In this document: positions 8,515-17,785 of the stretch, in pieces
How the letters are laid out: every line of letters begins with the position of its first letter
How positions within the stretch are numbered: the first letter of the stretch is position 1
From: Arthrobacter sp. Alg241-R88
Lineage (GTDB): Bacteria > Actinomycetota > Actinomycetes > Actinomycetales > Micrococcaceae
Assembly: GCF_900537115.1 (NCBI RefSeq)
Contig: NZ_UNRG01000005.1
Location: 1-64,000, forward strand
DNA length: 64,000 bases
Direction of reading: 5' to 3'
Notes under the pieces: generated by a model
Databases searched by the model: none
Seen by the model: the letters and a program-made list of their open reading frames with translations, nothing else
What the model was told of the DNA's origin: nothing
Translations under genes and position numbers: made by a program

Positions 8515-8516
8515 TA

Positions 8517-8534
8517 AGCGCCTCCATCGGCGCT
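8517..8534 (+). terminator. Short hairpin, probable original terminator of the DUF4383 gene
   Basis: AGCGCC-tccatc-GGCGCT directly follows the TA duplication. Before insertion of the IS it would have started within the stop codon of the DUF4383 gene. It has no T-tract. Confidence 0.35.
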
Positions 8535-8554
8535 AACAGCCCTCGGACCAGCGC

Positions 8555-8595
8555 AATGGCCCCGAACCACAGCTTCGGCTGTGGTCGGGGCCATT
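8555..8595 (-). terminator. Strong hairpin terminator after the subtilase gene
   Basis: A 17-bp stem (AATGGCCCCG...CTGTGG) with one bulged A, closed by cUUCGg, an extra-stable tetraloop. It lies 63 nt beyond the stop of the minus-strand subtilase. Confidence 0.75.
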
Positions 8596-8657
8596 GTCAC
8601 GTCCCGGGGAAGCTAGGGGCGCGGCCGGTTACGGTGAGCCGGACGGGCCCGTCCGGC

Positions 8658-9914
8658 TCACCGCTCGCTGACGGCGTCGTCTGCGTCCACGCGGCCGTGC
8701 TCCCAGTAGGTGCCAGTGCCTTCGATCGGCTCGGCGGTGGATTCGATATCTTCCCGGACTGACTCGTTGGTGGTGCGGGGATGGGAGCTCCAGACAAGTG
8801 CAGCAACACCGGCAACGATCGGTGAAGCCATGGACGTTCCACTGGCAAGGTCATAACCGGTCTGGCTGCCGCTCTGGATGCCCAGCAGAAACGGATGGTT
8901 GGGGAACGTTGAATAGACGTCGACACCCGGCGCCGCCACGTCCACCCACTCTCCATGGGTTGAGAAGGGTGCTTTCAGATCATTATTGTCGGTTGCCGCC
9001 ACGGCCATGACCTTTGGATATGCCGCCGGATAGATCTGGGCCTGGGTACCGGCATTTCCCGCTGCGGCCACGAGGACCACGCCCTTGTCCCATGCGTTCT
9101 GGATGGCGGTTTCGAGGGTGCGTGACGGAACGGACTGCCCCAGGCTCATGTTGATTACCTTGGCCCCGTTTGCCACTGCCCAGTCGATGCCCTCGGCAAC
9201 GGCTGAGCTGGAACCGGCCCCGTTGTCGTCGAGCACTTTGACATCCAGGATGGTGCAGTCAGGGCATACGCCGGCGACGCCTGCGGAGTTGTGTTCGGCG
9301 GCAACGATTCCGGCGACATGGGTGCCGTGGCCGTACCTGTCGTGGTCCGCGGGTTCATCGATGATCGTGGTGCTGAAGTTGGCCCGCGCAACCACCTTGT
9401 GCGAGATGTCCTCGTGGTCTATCGCCACCCCTGAATCGATGATGGCCACCCTGGTACCGCTTCCCCTGGTGACGTTCCACGCTGCGACAGCGTCCACGTC
9501 GGCGTCCCTGGTGCCCGCCGGCACAGTAAGCGTGCTGGCGGTATCCGTGAACGACTGCCCAACGTTGTGAAGAGCGTACTGGCGTTCAAAGTAGGGATCG
9601 GCTGTGGTGGCAGTAACCACCTCATCCGGCTCGGCATACTCAACGTCCGGATTGCTGCTCAACTCCTGGATGAGTTGTGCTTTTTTCCCACGGGGCGCTT
9701 TCACGAGGACGGCGCCGGTGCTTCCGATGGTCGCGCTCGAGTTAAGGCCTTTCTGGCGAAGCAGGCCTGGTGCAGCAGCATCGTCACGGAATTTGACCAT
9801 AATTTGCCCCGCGTCTGGGGATGAGCCAGGCGCTGCATTGCCGGGGGATGCCAGTGCGATTCCGCCAAGCGACATCATTGCCGCTGCGAAGCTAGCCACT
9901 ATACGTCGTTTCAT
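8658..9914 (-). CDS. Secreted subtilisin-like serine protease (S8 family)
   Basis: 418 aa. A basic, hydrophobic N-terminus ending near ALASPGNAAPG is a Sec signal peptide. An I9-type propeptide follows (GQIMVKFRDD... to EYAEPDEVV, about residues 36-100). The catalytic triad is Asp160 (VAIIDSGVA), His196 (YGHGTHVAG) and Ser361 (GTSMASP), with oxyanion Asn287 in AAAGN. VCPDC supplies a probable disulfide. It should be an extracellular endoprotease. It is a clear paralogue of the gene at 34459-35784. Monocistronic, with its own terminator. Confidence 0.93.
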   Translation of the reverse strand: MKRRIVASFAAAMMSLGGIALASPGNAAPGSSPDAGQIMVKFRDDAAAPGLLRQKGLNSSATIGSTGAVLVKAPRGKKAQLIQELSSNPDVEYAEPDEVVTATTADPYFERQYALHNVGQSFTDTASTLTVPAGTRDADVDAVAAWNVTRGSGTRVAIIDSGVAIDHEDISHKVVARANFSTTIIDEPADHDRYGHGTHVAGIVAAEHNSAGVAGVCPDCTILDVKVLDDNGAGSSSAVAEGIDWAVANGAKVINMSLGQSVPSRTLETAIQNAWDKGVVLVAAAGNAGTQAQIYPAAYPKVMAVAATDNNDLKAPFSTHGEWVDVAAPGVDVYSTFPNHPFLLGIQSGSQTGYDLASGTSMASPIVAGVAALVWSSHPRTTNESVREDIESTAEPIEGTGTYWEHGRVDADDAVSER

Positions 9915-10074
9915 TTCGCAATTTTGCCCCTACCCGGACCGGCCGGGGTAGGGGAGTTCGGCTACTCCCCTACCTAATCCCGCCCTAACCAGGTGCCATT
10001 GTGCGGCCTAAGGGCAAACGCTACGATGCTGCCGGGGAGAGGTCCTGGTCTCGCATAACGACCATGAGGTGCCC

Positions 10075-10800
10075 ATGACCGACTTCTTCACCATGCAGCC
10101 CGGCGAGACCGCGGCCCCCGTCCCACCGGGGCCCGTCCTGTGCACCGGGACGGCGGGCATGCGGCGCATTCACCGCGTTTTCCTTTGGGCCTATGAGGAG
10201 GCCCCCGGCCTGGTGCGTTCCGCCGCTCCTGGCGACACCGCCCGCGCCGCCTACGTGGGCGAAGTGCTAAGCAACTTCGACAAGCTGCTCCACCTCCACC
10301 ATGAGAGCGAGGACGAGCTCATGTACCCGCAGCTGGCCGAACGGGCACCGGCGTGCGCCCTTCACGTGGGCCAGATGCTCGAGCAACACCGCCAGGTCAC
10401 ACAACGGCTGGAGAACATCGAACCCGTCCGCCTGCGCTGGATGGAAACGGCAGACGCAGCGACCGGCCAGGAACTGGCTGAGCGCTACGAGGACCTGAAG
10501 GCTGTCCTCAATGTGCATCTGCGCCGGGAGGTCACCGAGGTGATGCCCGCCGTGGACAAGGTGATGACGCAGAAGGAGATGAAGGCAGCCGCGGAGCACG
10601 GGAGCAGCCAGGTCAGCAACAAGTTCCTGGTGGGCTACCTCGGCATGGTGCTCGCCACGAATCCGCCCGCAGACCGGAAGGAACTGTTCAAAGAGATCCC
10701 CGTGCCGGTCCGTCTGGCCTACCGTCTCGTCGGGCGCAGGATGTACCGGAAGCAGTATTCGACGCTCTTCCCGGGACGTCCGGTTCCCGAGACGCTTTAG
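10075..10800 (+). CDS. Hemerythrin/HHE-domain protein
   Basis: About 241 aa from ATG 10075, with GAGG 5 nt upstream; an alternative GTG lies two codons earlier. The HHE cation-binding four-helix fold is indicated by MRRIHRVF, LLHLHHESEDELMYP, LEQHRQVTQRL and LNVHLRREVTEVMPAV, which supply His and Glu ligands for a di-iron site. The C-terminal third (FLVGYLGMVLATNP... RMYRKQYSTLFPG) is typical of actinobacterial HHE proteins of this length. Role in oxygen or nitric-oxide/redox handling is only inferred from the family. Confidence 0.85.
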   Translation: MTDFFTMQPGETAAPVPPGPVLCTGTAGMRRIHRVFLWAYEEAPGLVRSAAPGDTARAAYVGEVLSNFDKLLHLHHESEDELMYPQLAERAPACALHVGQMLEQHRQVTQRLENIEPVRLRWMETADAATGQELAERYEDLKAVLNVHLRREVTEVMPAVDKVMTQKEMKAAAEHGSSQVSNKFLVGYLGMVLATNPPADRKELFKEIPVPVRLAYRLVGRRMYRKQYSTLFPGRPVPETL

Positions 10801-10962
10801 TCCGGGCTGCGGGTTTGCGCAGGCTCAAGCACCAGGCCAAGGGCCGGCTGCCGCCGCCGCGCCCTTGGACCTAAAGGACGACGGCGGCGGTCGCCTTGCT
10901 GTTCTACGTCACCGCTGCTTCGTCTGCCTCGTCCAAGGGCTGGGCGGCGGGTCCTACTACTG

Positions 10963-11994
10963 CTACGGCGCGGAACGCGTACCCGAGTCCGTGCCCTGCC
11001 CCGTCGTTGGGACGAAGTTCCAGTCAAAGGACCCGTCCTCCCGCAGTGTCATCCGAAGGAACCCGTGCGTGTCGCTCAACCGCTCCTCGATGTACGACGG
11101 ATCACTGGCGAAGGTGCGCAGACCGATACCTCCCGTGGAAACCTGGAACGCTGTCATCCCATCTTCGACGCACTCGTCCTCGTTGTTTACCGGGCATGAC
11201 CGTTCATAGTTGTGTTGTGACCCTGACAGGGTCAGCCGGACCCGGTGCTTCCACATCACGTCGATCCACGGCTTGTGGTTCTTTGCCCGCTCATGCTCTT
11301 CCGTGTTCGATGTGAAGTACGGTTCGTGGTACACCACTGCCAGGTGCTTTCCGGCCGCCTTGGCAGCGGCAAGGTCCTCGTCCAGCCAGGTAGTCGTCTC
11401 CATAGCCTTCGTGGTGTCATAGCGCCACTGCGCGGAGGACAGGAACGCGAAGTGCCAGTTCCCGAAGTCCTTGGAGTACGGTTGCCCGTTCTCGATGAAC
11501 CCACGCTCCTGGTTGATCGCAGCCTTCGCGTCAGACCCCGGGCATTCGCCATTCATGAAGTTGTCGAGGTCTTCGTTCCGGCCGGGCCTCCAGTCATGGC
11601 TCGGGCCGGACACCCAGTACAGCTTGGGCATCGTGCCACCCCACAGCCGCGCCCAGTAGTCCACGTAGTCCTCGCAGCGCGCGATGTCGTACTGGAAGTC
11701 CCCGAGCCCCAGGAAAGCGTCAATCTCGTTGTTCTGCACGAGCCGGGTGATCGCCGCGCCGTTCATGCCGGACGGGCTGTCAGTCTTAGTGGTCTTGGGA
11801 CCGTTCATGTCACCGACAGCAGCGATCCGAACATCACCAGGGGCCGGTGGCGGACCCGTCGTAGTCGCCGTTGGGGACGGCGGCTCAGGCGGCTCCGGAG
11901 GGCTTGTGCAGCCCGCGGCAGAGAGCGCCAGGAAGGCAGCGGCGGCTGCGGCCACACTGCGGAAGGATCTGTGACGAGGGAGTGCTGCATGCAT
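10963..11994 (-). CDS. Lipoprotein calcineurin-like metallophosphoesterase
   Basis: 343 aa from ATG 11994, chosen because AAGGGG precedes it and it gives a proper lipoprotein signal (basic n-region, ALSAAGC lipobox). After a Pro/Thr-rich linker the phosphoesterase motifs follow: AVGDMNG, GLGDFQYD, SGPSHDW, VYHEPYFTS and LSGSQHNYER. The usual GNHD and GHxH are varied (PSHD, GSQH). It should be anchored on the outer face of the membrane and hydrolyse an unknown phosphoester. A longer frame to 12057 exists but would bury the signal peptide. Confidence 0.82.
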   Translation of the reverse strand: MHAALPRHRSFRSVAAAAAAFLALSAAGCTSPPEPPEPPSPTATTTGPPPAPGDVRIAAVGDMNGPKTTKTDSPSGMNGAAITRLVQNNEIDAFLGLGDFQYDIARCEDYVDYWARLWGGTMPKLYWVSGPSHDWRPGRNEDLDNFMNGECPGSDAKAAINQERGFIENGQPYSKDFGNWHFAFLSSAQWRYDTTKAMETTTWLDEDLAAAKAAGKHLAVVYHEPYFTSNTEEHERAKNHKPWIDVMWKHRVRLTLSGSQHNYERSCPVNNEDECVEDGMTAFQVSTGGIGLRTFASDPSYIEERLSDTHGFLRMTLREDGSFDWNFVPTTGQGTDSGTRSAP

Positions 11995-12233
11995 CCGATA
12001 CCCCTTCGAGAAGCCGGACCGCAGGCCGGCTTCCAAGACAGCCAAGCTCCGCGGCACCTTGATAGTCCGTCAGGCCGAGACTGCTGTCAAGGGCGCGCGA
12101 TGCCCTGACCTGCGACAGCAGGACGCAGGGGCACTTTGCAGCAGAATCCACCCCTGATCCCAAGGTTTTTACAGGGTGCAGTCCTAGTCTTTAAGCAGCG
12201 TGTATTTCGTCTCCGGTGAAGAAGGCGGGCCCT

Positions 12234-12923
12234 ATGCGGGTGCTGATGGTCGAGGATGAACAGATGCTGGGTGAAACGGTGCGCCGAGGCCTGTCCAACG
12301 AGGGGTTCGTCGTTGAGGTCACCCATGACGGCGTCAGCGGGCTGTGGGCTGCGACGGAGAACATCTACGACGTCATCCTCCTGGACGTCATGCTGCCGTT
12401 GAAGAACGGTTATGAAGTCTTGAAGGAGATCCGGGAACGGAGAATCTGGACCCCGGTGCTGATGCTGACGGCAAAGGACGGGGAATACGACCAGGCCGAT
12501 GCCTTCGATCTCGGAGCCGATGACTACCTCACGAAGCCCTTCAGTTTCCTGATCCTGGTGGCCCGCATCCGCGCCCTGATTCGCCGTGGTGCCCCAGAAC
12601 GGCCTGCTGTGCTGTCGCTGGGGTCACTGGTCCTGGACCCTGCGCGGCGGACGGTCTGCCGGGGTGACCGCGCCATCGTACTGACCGCCCGAGAATACGG
12701 ACTGCTGCAATACCTGATGCGGCGCCACGACCAGGTGGTATCCAAGGCGGAGATCCTGGACAACGTGTGGGATCCGGCCTTCGAAGGCGGCGACAACGTG
12801 GTGGAGGTATACATCGGCTACCTCCGGCGGAAGATCGACATTCCGTTCAATCTGCATACCTTGGCCACTGTTCGGGGTATGGGCTACGTCCTCACCGCGG
12901 ACGCAGCCTCACGGCGGACTTAG
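12234..12923 (+). CDS. OmpR/PhoB-family response regulator
   Basis: 229 aa from ATG 12234, where the conserved MRVLMVEDEQ begins. The receiver domain has phospho-acceptor Asp51 (VILLDVMLP), Thr near 79 (LTAKD) and Lys in YLTKPFS; a winged-helix Trans_reg_C domain follows (LTAREYGLLQYLMRRHDQVVSK...YIGYLRRKID). Its probable partner kinase is encoded on the opposite strand and the two stop codons overlap tail to tail by 15 nt, so the pair is not an operon. The adjacent ABC operon at 14515 is a plausible target. Confidence 0.92.
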   Translation: MRVLMVEDEQMLGETVRRGLSNEGFVVEVTHDGVSGLWAATENIYDVILLDVMLPLKNGYEVLKEIRERRIWTPVLMLTAKDGEYDQADAFDLGADDYLTKPFSFLILVARIRALIRRGAPERPAVLSLGSLVLDPARRTVCRGDRAIVLTAREYGLLQYLMRRHDQVVSKAEILDNVWDPAFEGGDNVVEVYIGYLRRKIDIPFNLHTLATVRGMGYVLTADAASRRT

Positions 12924-14393
12924 CTTTGGAAGCGGAGACGGCAGCCGGTCACCACGATGATGGTCCGGAAGCCCGACTGGATCGGCCCGCGGGAAGACGA
13001 GCTCGAACCGGCACTCGCCAGCAGGGCTTTCGGTAGCACTGATGGTGCCGTGATGTGCCGCCATAATGCTTTCCGCGATGGCCAGTCCCAGGCCGCTGCC
13101 CCCGCTTCCGCGCGTCCGGCTTTCATCCAGCCGGACGAAGCGGCCGAAGATCCGGAGACGGTCGCCTTCCGGCACGAGGTCGCCGTCGTTGTCGACGGCG
13201 AGGACGGCCTCGCCGGGGCGGGTGTCGAGGGTGATCCTAATGCGGGAGCGGGCATGCTTGTCCGCGTTGTCCAGCACGTTCCGCAGCACCTGCCCAAGCC
13301 GCATCGGGTCACCCTGGATCCGCACCGGCCGGAGGTCCGCCTCAATGCGGTGCGCGCTGGTGGCCCGCAGGCGGCGAATCTCATCCTGCACCACATGGTC
13401 CAAGTCGACGTCCGTCACGTCGATCCGTAGCCCGCCGTCGTCGGATTTGGCCAGGGTCAGCAGGTTTTCGACGAGATAGCGCATCCGGGCTGTTTCATCG
13501 GCAAGGACATCCTTCAACTCGTTCCATGTTGCGCCGGTGGAGTCCGCGGAAGCCACCTCAACCGCAGCACTGAGGGTTGCCAGCGGACTCCGGAGCTCGT
13601 GGCTGGCGTCGGAGACAAACCGCCGCTGTTCCTGTTCGGACGCCTGGAGCCTGTCCAGCATGCTGTTCATCGTCAAGGCCAGGGCAGTAATTTCATCAGC
13701 CGTCGGCGGCACGTCCACCCGTCCGCTGAGCCTGTGAACGTTGATACGCGATACTTGGCGCCGGATCCGCTGCACCTGTTGGAGGGAACGCCCCACCAGC
13801 TCCCACACCAGGAGGCCAACAGCCGCGAGCAGCACCGGCGTCAGACCCAGCATGAGCCACGCGACGGTTGAGACGGTATCCGCCTGGACCTGGACTGTGG
13901 ACGCAACCGCCACCGTGTAGGTCTTCCCGCGTACCGGGACCCCCTTGGCGACGACAAGGAAATCATCGCTGTCGCCCAGTTCGGGCAGTCCGGGCACTTT
14001 CTGTGTCAGGACCTCTCCCGCTGATGGCCGCAAGGAAGTCACGGGCTGTTCAGCTCCGGCGGAATCAGAGGACGCGAAAACAGTTCCGGCAGGCGTCAGG
14101 ATCTGCACGTATTGTCCGGCGTGAGCGGTGGTCATGATGTACTCGGCCGCTTCTTCCACGTCATGGTCCGCCATCTGGGCAATCACGTCGTCAGCCTTGC
14201 GCAGGGCGGCCGTCTCAGTGGATGCGCTGAGATACGTCTGCAACAGGATCAGCAGGATGGACCCGGCGACGAGGAGCGCGCCTGCCACCACCACCACCGC
14301 GCTGGCCGTGGCACGCTTGCGGACGCCCCAGCGTGTCCTGCCGGGACGGAAGCGCTCCGCAAGGGAGCGGGGACCCGTGCTTTCGGGATCCAT
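12909..14393 (-). CDS. Membrane sensor histidine kinase
   Basis: 494 aa. TM1 at about residues 30-52, an extracytoplasmic sensor region of about 120 residues, TM2 at about 178-200, a HAMP-like region (205-255), HisKA with phospho-acceptor His265 (VSDASHELRSPLATL), and a C-terminal HATPase with N box (LRNVLDNADKHA) and G boxes (GSGGSGLGLAI). Its probable cognate regulator is the convergent OmpR-type gene. It is divergent from the ABC exporter operon, with about 120 nt between them. Confidence 0.92.
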   Translation of the reverse strand: MDPESTGPRSLAERFRPGRTRWGVRKRATASAVVVVAGALLVAGSILLILLQTYLSASTETAALRKADDVIAQMADHDVEEAAEYIMTTAHAGQYVQILTPAGTVFASSDSAGAEQPVTSLRPSAGEVLTQKVPGLPELGDSDDFLVVAKGVPVRGKTYTVAVASTVQVQADTVSTVAWLMLGLTPVLLAAVGLLVWELVGRSLQQVQRIRRQVSRINVHRLSGRVDVPPTADEITALALTMNSMLDRLQASEQEQRRFVSDASHELRSPLATLSAAVEVASADSTGATWNELKDVLADETARMRYLVENLLTLAKSDDGGLRIDVTDVDLDHVVQDEIRRLRATSAHRIEADLRPVRIQGDPMRLGQVLRNVLDNADKHARSRIRITLDTRPGEAVLAVDNDGDLVPEGDRLRIFGRFVRLDESRTRGSGGSGLGLAIAESIMAAHHGTISATESPAGECRFELVFPRADPVGLPDHHRGDRLPSPLPKLSPP

Positions 14394-14514
14394 GCCTTAA
14401 GAATGGTCCGTTCCGGGGCAAGGAACAAACCCCCTTCCGCAGGGTGCGGGGAAGCCGGCTTTCGGAGGTGAATTCTCAGCTTCCTCTTATCCAGCACGGC
14501 GTACCGTCCTCTTC

Positions 14515-15252
14515 ATGACGGACATGGCGATTCAGGCCACCGGCCTGGTCAAGCAGTACGGCGGGAAAACAGCACTCGACCAGCTCACGCTCTCCGTCCC
14601 CCGGGGTGAGATCTTCGGGCTGCTCGGACACAACGGGGCGGGCAAAACGACGACGGTGAACATCCTGACGACGCTGCTGCCGCCCAGCTCGGGAACGGCA
14701 TCGGTAGCCGGGCGGGACATTCGGACGCAGCCGGCACAGGTCCGCCGGGTCATCGGTTACCTTCCGGAAAACGTCCAGTTCTATGACAACCTCACGCTGA
14801 ATGAGAACTTGATGTTCTTCGCCCAGCTTTCCGGTGTGCAGCATCCAGCCGCCAGGATCCGCACGGTGCTGGACATTGTCGATTTCCCCGGCCACGAACG
14901 TGAGCACATGGGAACCTTCAGTAAGGGCATGCGCCAGCGTGCCGGCATAGCCCAGGCCATCCTGCATGAACCGGCGGTCCTGTTCCTCGATGAGCCGACG
15001 TCCGGCCTGGACCCGCAGGGCGTGGCCACTCTGCGGAACATCATCATCCGGCTCAACCGGGAACTGGGGGTGACAGTCTTTATGAACACGCATCTCCTGG
15101 GGGAAGTGACGCGCACCTGCACGAGCATCGGCATCCTTGGTGCGGGCCGGCTCATCTACCAGGACTCCATCTCCGCGACTCTGGATTCCTTTCCCGGGCA
15201 GGACTCCCTTGAGGAGATCTACCTGTCGATTGCAGCCGGAACCCCATCATGA
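14515..15252 (+). CDS. ABC transporter ATP-binding protein
   Basis: 245 aa. Walker A GHNGAGKTTT near residue 38, Q-loop region IGYLPENVQFYDNLT, ABC signature degenerate as FSKGMRQR in place of LSGGQ-R, Walker B AVLFLDEPTSGLDP and the switch His in MNTHLLGEV. This pattern matches ABC-2 exporters of the NosF/CcmA kind. It starts an operon of four overlapping or abutting genes with two permeases and a lipoprotein. The substrate is unknown; envelope maintenance or export of a small molecule is possible. Confidence 0.9.
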   Translation: MTDMAIQATGLVKQYGGKTALDQLTLSVPRGEIFGLLGHNGAGKTTTVNILTTLLPPSSGTASVAGRDIRTQPAQVRRVIGYLPENVQFYDNLTLNENLMFFAQLSGVQHPAARIRTVLDIVDFPGHEREHMGTFSKGMRQRAGIAQAILHEPAVLFLDEPTSGLDPQGVATLRNIIIRLNRELGVTVFMNTHLLGEVTRTCTSIGILGAGRLIYQDSISATLDSFPGQDSLEEIYLSIAAGTPS

Positions 15253-16151
15253 GCGTCTGGGCTGGCACCATCAGGCAGGAGACCGTCGCAGCCAGGCGGG
15301 AACGGCTTCCCCAGTTCCTGCTGGTGGTTTTTCTGGCCATGGTCGCGGCCTCGGCATTTATCGGTTCCGCCGCAAAAGGCACCGTCACAGCGGTGTACCA
15401 GGAAGCCGTGAGGGAGGGACTGACGTCGGCTCCGAATCCGTTCACAACAATCTCGCCCTTGTACTACGCCAGGAACACGGTGATCTACATCATCCTGATC
15501 GCCGCCCTGCTGGCCATCGTCATTGGTGCCCAGTCCACCCTGCGTGACCGCCGGGCCCGGACCATTGACCTGGTGCTTTCCCGGGACGTACCCCCCGCCA
15601 AATACCTCGCGGCCAAGCTGGCCGGAACCGGTTTGCTGCTGCTGTTCATCCTTGCCGTTGCCGCCCTTGTGAACCTCGCCTGCATTGCCGTCGCCACCGG
15701 CTCCTTTCCCACGCCAGCACAGGGCGCCCGCATCCTGGCCCTGTTCGGGGTGGCGTGGCTGTTCCTGATTCCCTTCGTCACCCTCGGAATGCTCAACGGC
15801 ATCCGCTGCGCCACCGCAACCTCCGGGCTCCTGGTCCCTATCGTGGTCTGGAGCATCGTCATCTTTATCCTGCCCCTGCTGGGCACCGCCGCCCATCCCG
15901 TCTCCCTGCTGAACCCGGTATCCAAAGCTGCGCCCGCGGAGTCAGGTTTTTTCGAACTGACCAGCGCGGTGACGGGTCCGTTGTCCCTGGGTGAACAGTT
16001 CAAAAGAACCACAGCGCTGATCCTCGAAGATCCCCAGTCAGGTGGCACTGCGGAAGGCGGCCTGCTGGTGCTTCTCGGTTTCTTTTTCGCAGCCTGCCTT
16101 GCCCTGCTGGTAGCGGGTCCGAGCCACATGAGGAGGGAACTCCATGGCTGA
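15249..16151 (+). CDS. ABC-2 type permease (NosY-like), first subunit
   Basis: 300 aa with about six membrane segments. N-terminal amphipathic RQETVAARRERLP, first helix FLLVVFLAMVAASAF, then LIAALLAIVIGAQSTLRDRRARTIDLVLSRDVPPAKYLAAKLAG, the coupling-helix region typical of ABC-2 permeases (NosY family). Its ATG overlaps the stop of the ATPase gene (ATGA), so the two are translationally coupled. Confidence 0.85.
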   Translation: MSVWAGTIRQETVAARRERLPQFLLVVFLAMVAASAFIGSAAKGTVTAVYQEAVREGLTSAPNPFTTISPLYYARNTVIYIILIAALLAIVIGAQSTLRDRRARTIDLVLSRDVPPAKYLAAKLAGTGLLLLFILAVAALVNLACIAVATGSFPTPAQGARILALFGVAWLFLIPFVTLGMLNGIRCATATSGLLVPIVVWSIVIFILPLLGTAAHPVSLLNPVSKAAPAESGFFELTSAVTGPLSLGEQFKRTTALILEDPQSGGTAEGGLLVLLGFFFAACLALLVAGPSHMRRELHG

Positions 16152-17112
16152 GGTCGGAGTCCTTTGCCGGAAGGAGTTGAAGGACCTTTCGCGCAGCAGG
16201 GCAATTGCGATGCTCCTTGTTTTCCTGAGCGCGGTCATCCTCCTCTCGGTGCTGGTCGCGGCCGCGGACTACCGCGTGAAACTGGCGGAGTACACCGCCT
16301 ATGCTGACGCCCTGAAGGCCGCAGGTGGCTCCCCCACCCCTCCGCCGAACCTCTTCCCCCTGCAGATGCTTCGGGCCGGCATCGAATACCTGGAAATTGT
16401 TGGCAGCCTTTTCGCGGTAATCCTCGGCTACGGGCTCGTGGCGAAGGAGAAAGGCAGCAACACACTCCAACTCCTCTTTACGCGGCCGCTAGGCAGGCAC
16501 GCCTTTGCGGGAGGGAAAATCCTCGCAACAGTCATCGTCTGGCTCGTGGTGGTGGCGGCTCTGTTTGCCGTGGTCGCCTTGGCAGTCCTGCTGGCCGGCC
16601 GGGCACAGCTGGCGGGCCAGGACTTCCTCCGCCTGGCCATCGCCGCAGCGCACACCTGGGCCTACTTCATCATGTGGTCACTCCTGGCCCTTACTCTGGC
16701 CTCGCTCACCCGCCAGCCAGCCAGCGGGCTGGTCCTGGCCCTCGTTCTCTGGCTCGTTATCGTCCTGGTCATCCCGCAGATCGGAGACACCATGGACCCG
16801 GACAACCAGGTCCCCGGCGGCCTCTTCACCAGCCTGCAAATCGACAGGACGAACGAGAAGGCGCTCCTCACACACTTCGCCAGCTATGAAACCGGGCGCG
16901 ATTTCGTGGAGCAGACGTCCGCCACCAAGCAGTACGAGCGTGCCGTCTTTGCCTACCTGGGAGTCAAAACCCAGTACAACCAAGTGCCCCTCGGCGCCGT
17001 CTGGGACGCCACCTCCCACAACAGCCTCTGGCTGTTGACCACCTCCGTCTTTACTGTGGCCGCAGCTTTCCTTTCCACCACCCGCGAGACCCTACTGAGA
17101 AAGCTCCCCTGA
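16144..17112 (+). CDS. ABC-2 type permease, second subunit
   Basis: 322 aa with about six membrane segments and the signature KELKDLSRSRAIAMLLVFLSAVI start and AKEKGSNTLQLLFTRPLGRHAFAGGKILAT segment of ABC-2 permeases. A large polar loop (about residues 220-285) lies before the last helix, probably extracytoplasmic. It overlaps the preceding permease gene by 8 nt. Two different permeases with one ATPase suggest a heterodimeric exporter. Confidence 0.85.
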   Translation: MAEVGVLCRKELKDLSRSRAIAMLLVFLSAVILLSVLVAAADYRVKLAEYTAYADALKAAGGSPTPPPNLFPLQMLRAGIEYLEIVGSLFAVILGYGLVAKEKGSNTLQLLFTRPLGRHAFAGGKILATVIVWLVVVAALFAVVALAVLLAGRAQLAGQDFLRLAIAAAHTWAYFIMWSLLALTLASLTRQPASGLVLALVLWLVIVLVIPQIGDTMDPDNQVPGGLFTSLQIDRTNEKALLTHFASYETGRDFVEQTSATKQYERAVFAYLGVKTQYNQVPLGAVWDATSHNSLWLLTTSVFTVAAAFLSTTRETLLRKLP

Positions 17113-17113
17113 T

Positions 17114-17686
17114 ATGAAAAAGCTCCTTTCCCTGGTATTCATCCTTGCGGCAGCCCTCATCGGCCTCGTAGCCTGCGAGGCGTCACAGGGCAGCGGCAGC
17201 GCGCCGCGGACGGAATCTCCCGCCGCCTCCGGTGCCGCATCCGGCCCGGCTGTCCTGCCCGTTACAAAGAACCCGATCACCAATACCGGCACAAAAACGG
17301 GCCTGGCCATCAGCGAGACCATGGTGGAGAACAACATGGACAAGGCGTCAGGCAAGGAGGTCAGCGACAGGCTGCAGTTCACCCTTAAGAACTCCTCTGC
17401 CGAAGAGATCACCGGGGTGGAGGTCTACTACACGATGACCGAGACGCCGAGCGGAAAGACCGAGTCCTACTACCAAAAGCTTGAGGGGCTGACCATCGCC
17501 CCCAACAAGGAAGCAACGGTCTACTTCGACAACGAGTCGGGAGAAGGCCACTACCCGGAGAACAAGTTCAGCATCTACCGGACTTCACCCGAGGAAGTGA
17601 AGTTCGATATCGAGGCCAGCGCCCCGGGATTCGCGGCCGCACGGGGAACGGCCGTCAAGGAGGCAGGCCTCGAGGAAGCCGACTAG
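17114..17686 (+). CDS. Lipoprotein of the ABC exporter operon
   Basis: 190 aa. Signal peptide MKKLLSLVFILAAALIGLVAC with lipidated Cys21, a Ser/Ala/Pro linker, then an all-beta domain of about 120 residues (DRLQFTLKNSSAEEITGVEVYYTM...YFDNESGEGHYPENKFS) resembling an Ig-like or FxLYD-type fold. It begins one base after the upstream permease stop, so it is probably a surface partner of the exporter. Function not recognised. Confidence 0.72.
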   Translation: MKKLLSLVFILAAALIGLVACEASQGSGSAPRTESPAASGAASGPAVLPVTKNPITNTGTKTGLAISETMVENNMDKASGKEVSDRLQFTLKNSSAEEITGVEVYYTMTETPSGKTESYYQKLEGLTIAPNKEATVYFDNESGEGHYPENKFSIYRTSPEEVKFDIEASAPGFAAARGTAVKEAGLEEAD

Positions 17687-17785
17687 AACTGAGCCGCCGC
17701 CGTCAGGCCCCTGGTTGCTGACGAAGCTCGTTGCTGATGAAGCTCGCCCGGCGAAACTTAGCCCGACGGCGGGTGGCGGCTTTAC

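Noticed and set aside
10797..11027. 76-codon Arg-rich minus-strand frame after the hemerythrin-like gene
   Set aside because: Composition is that of G/C-rich antisense DNA; it lies across the ends of two convergent genes.
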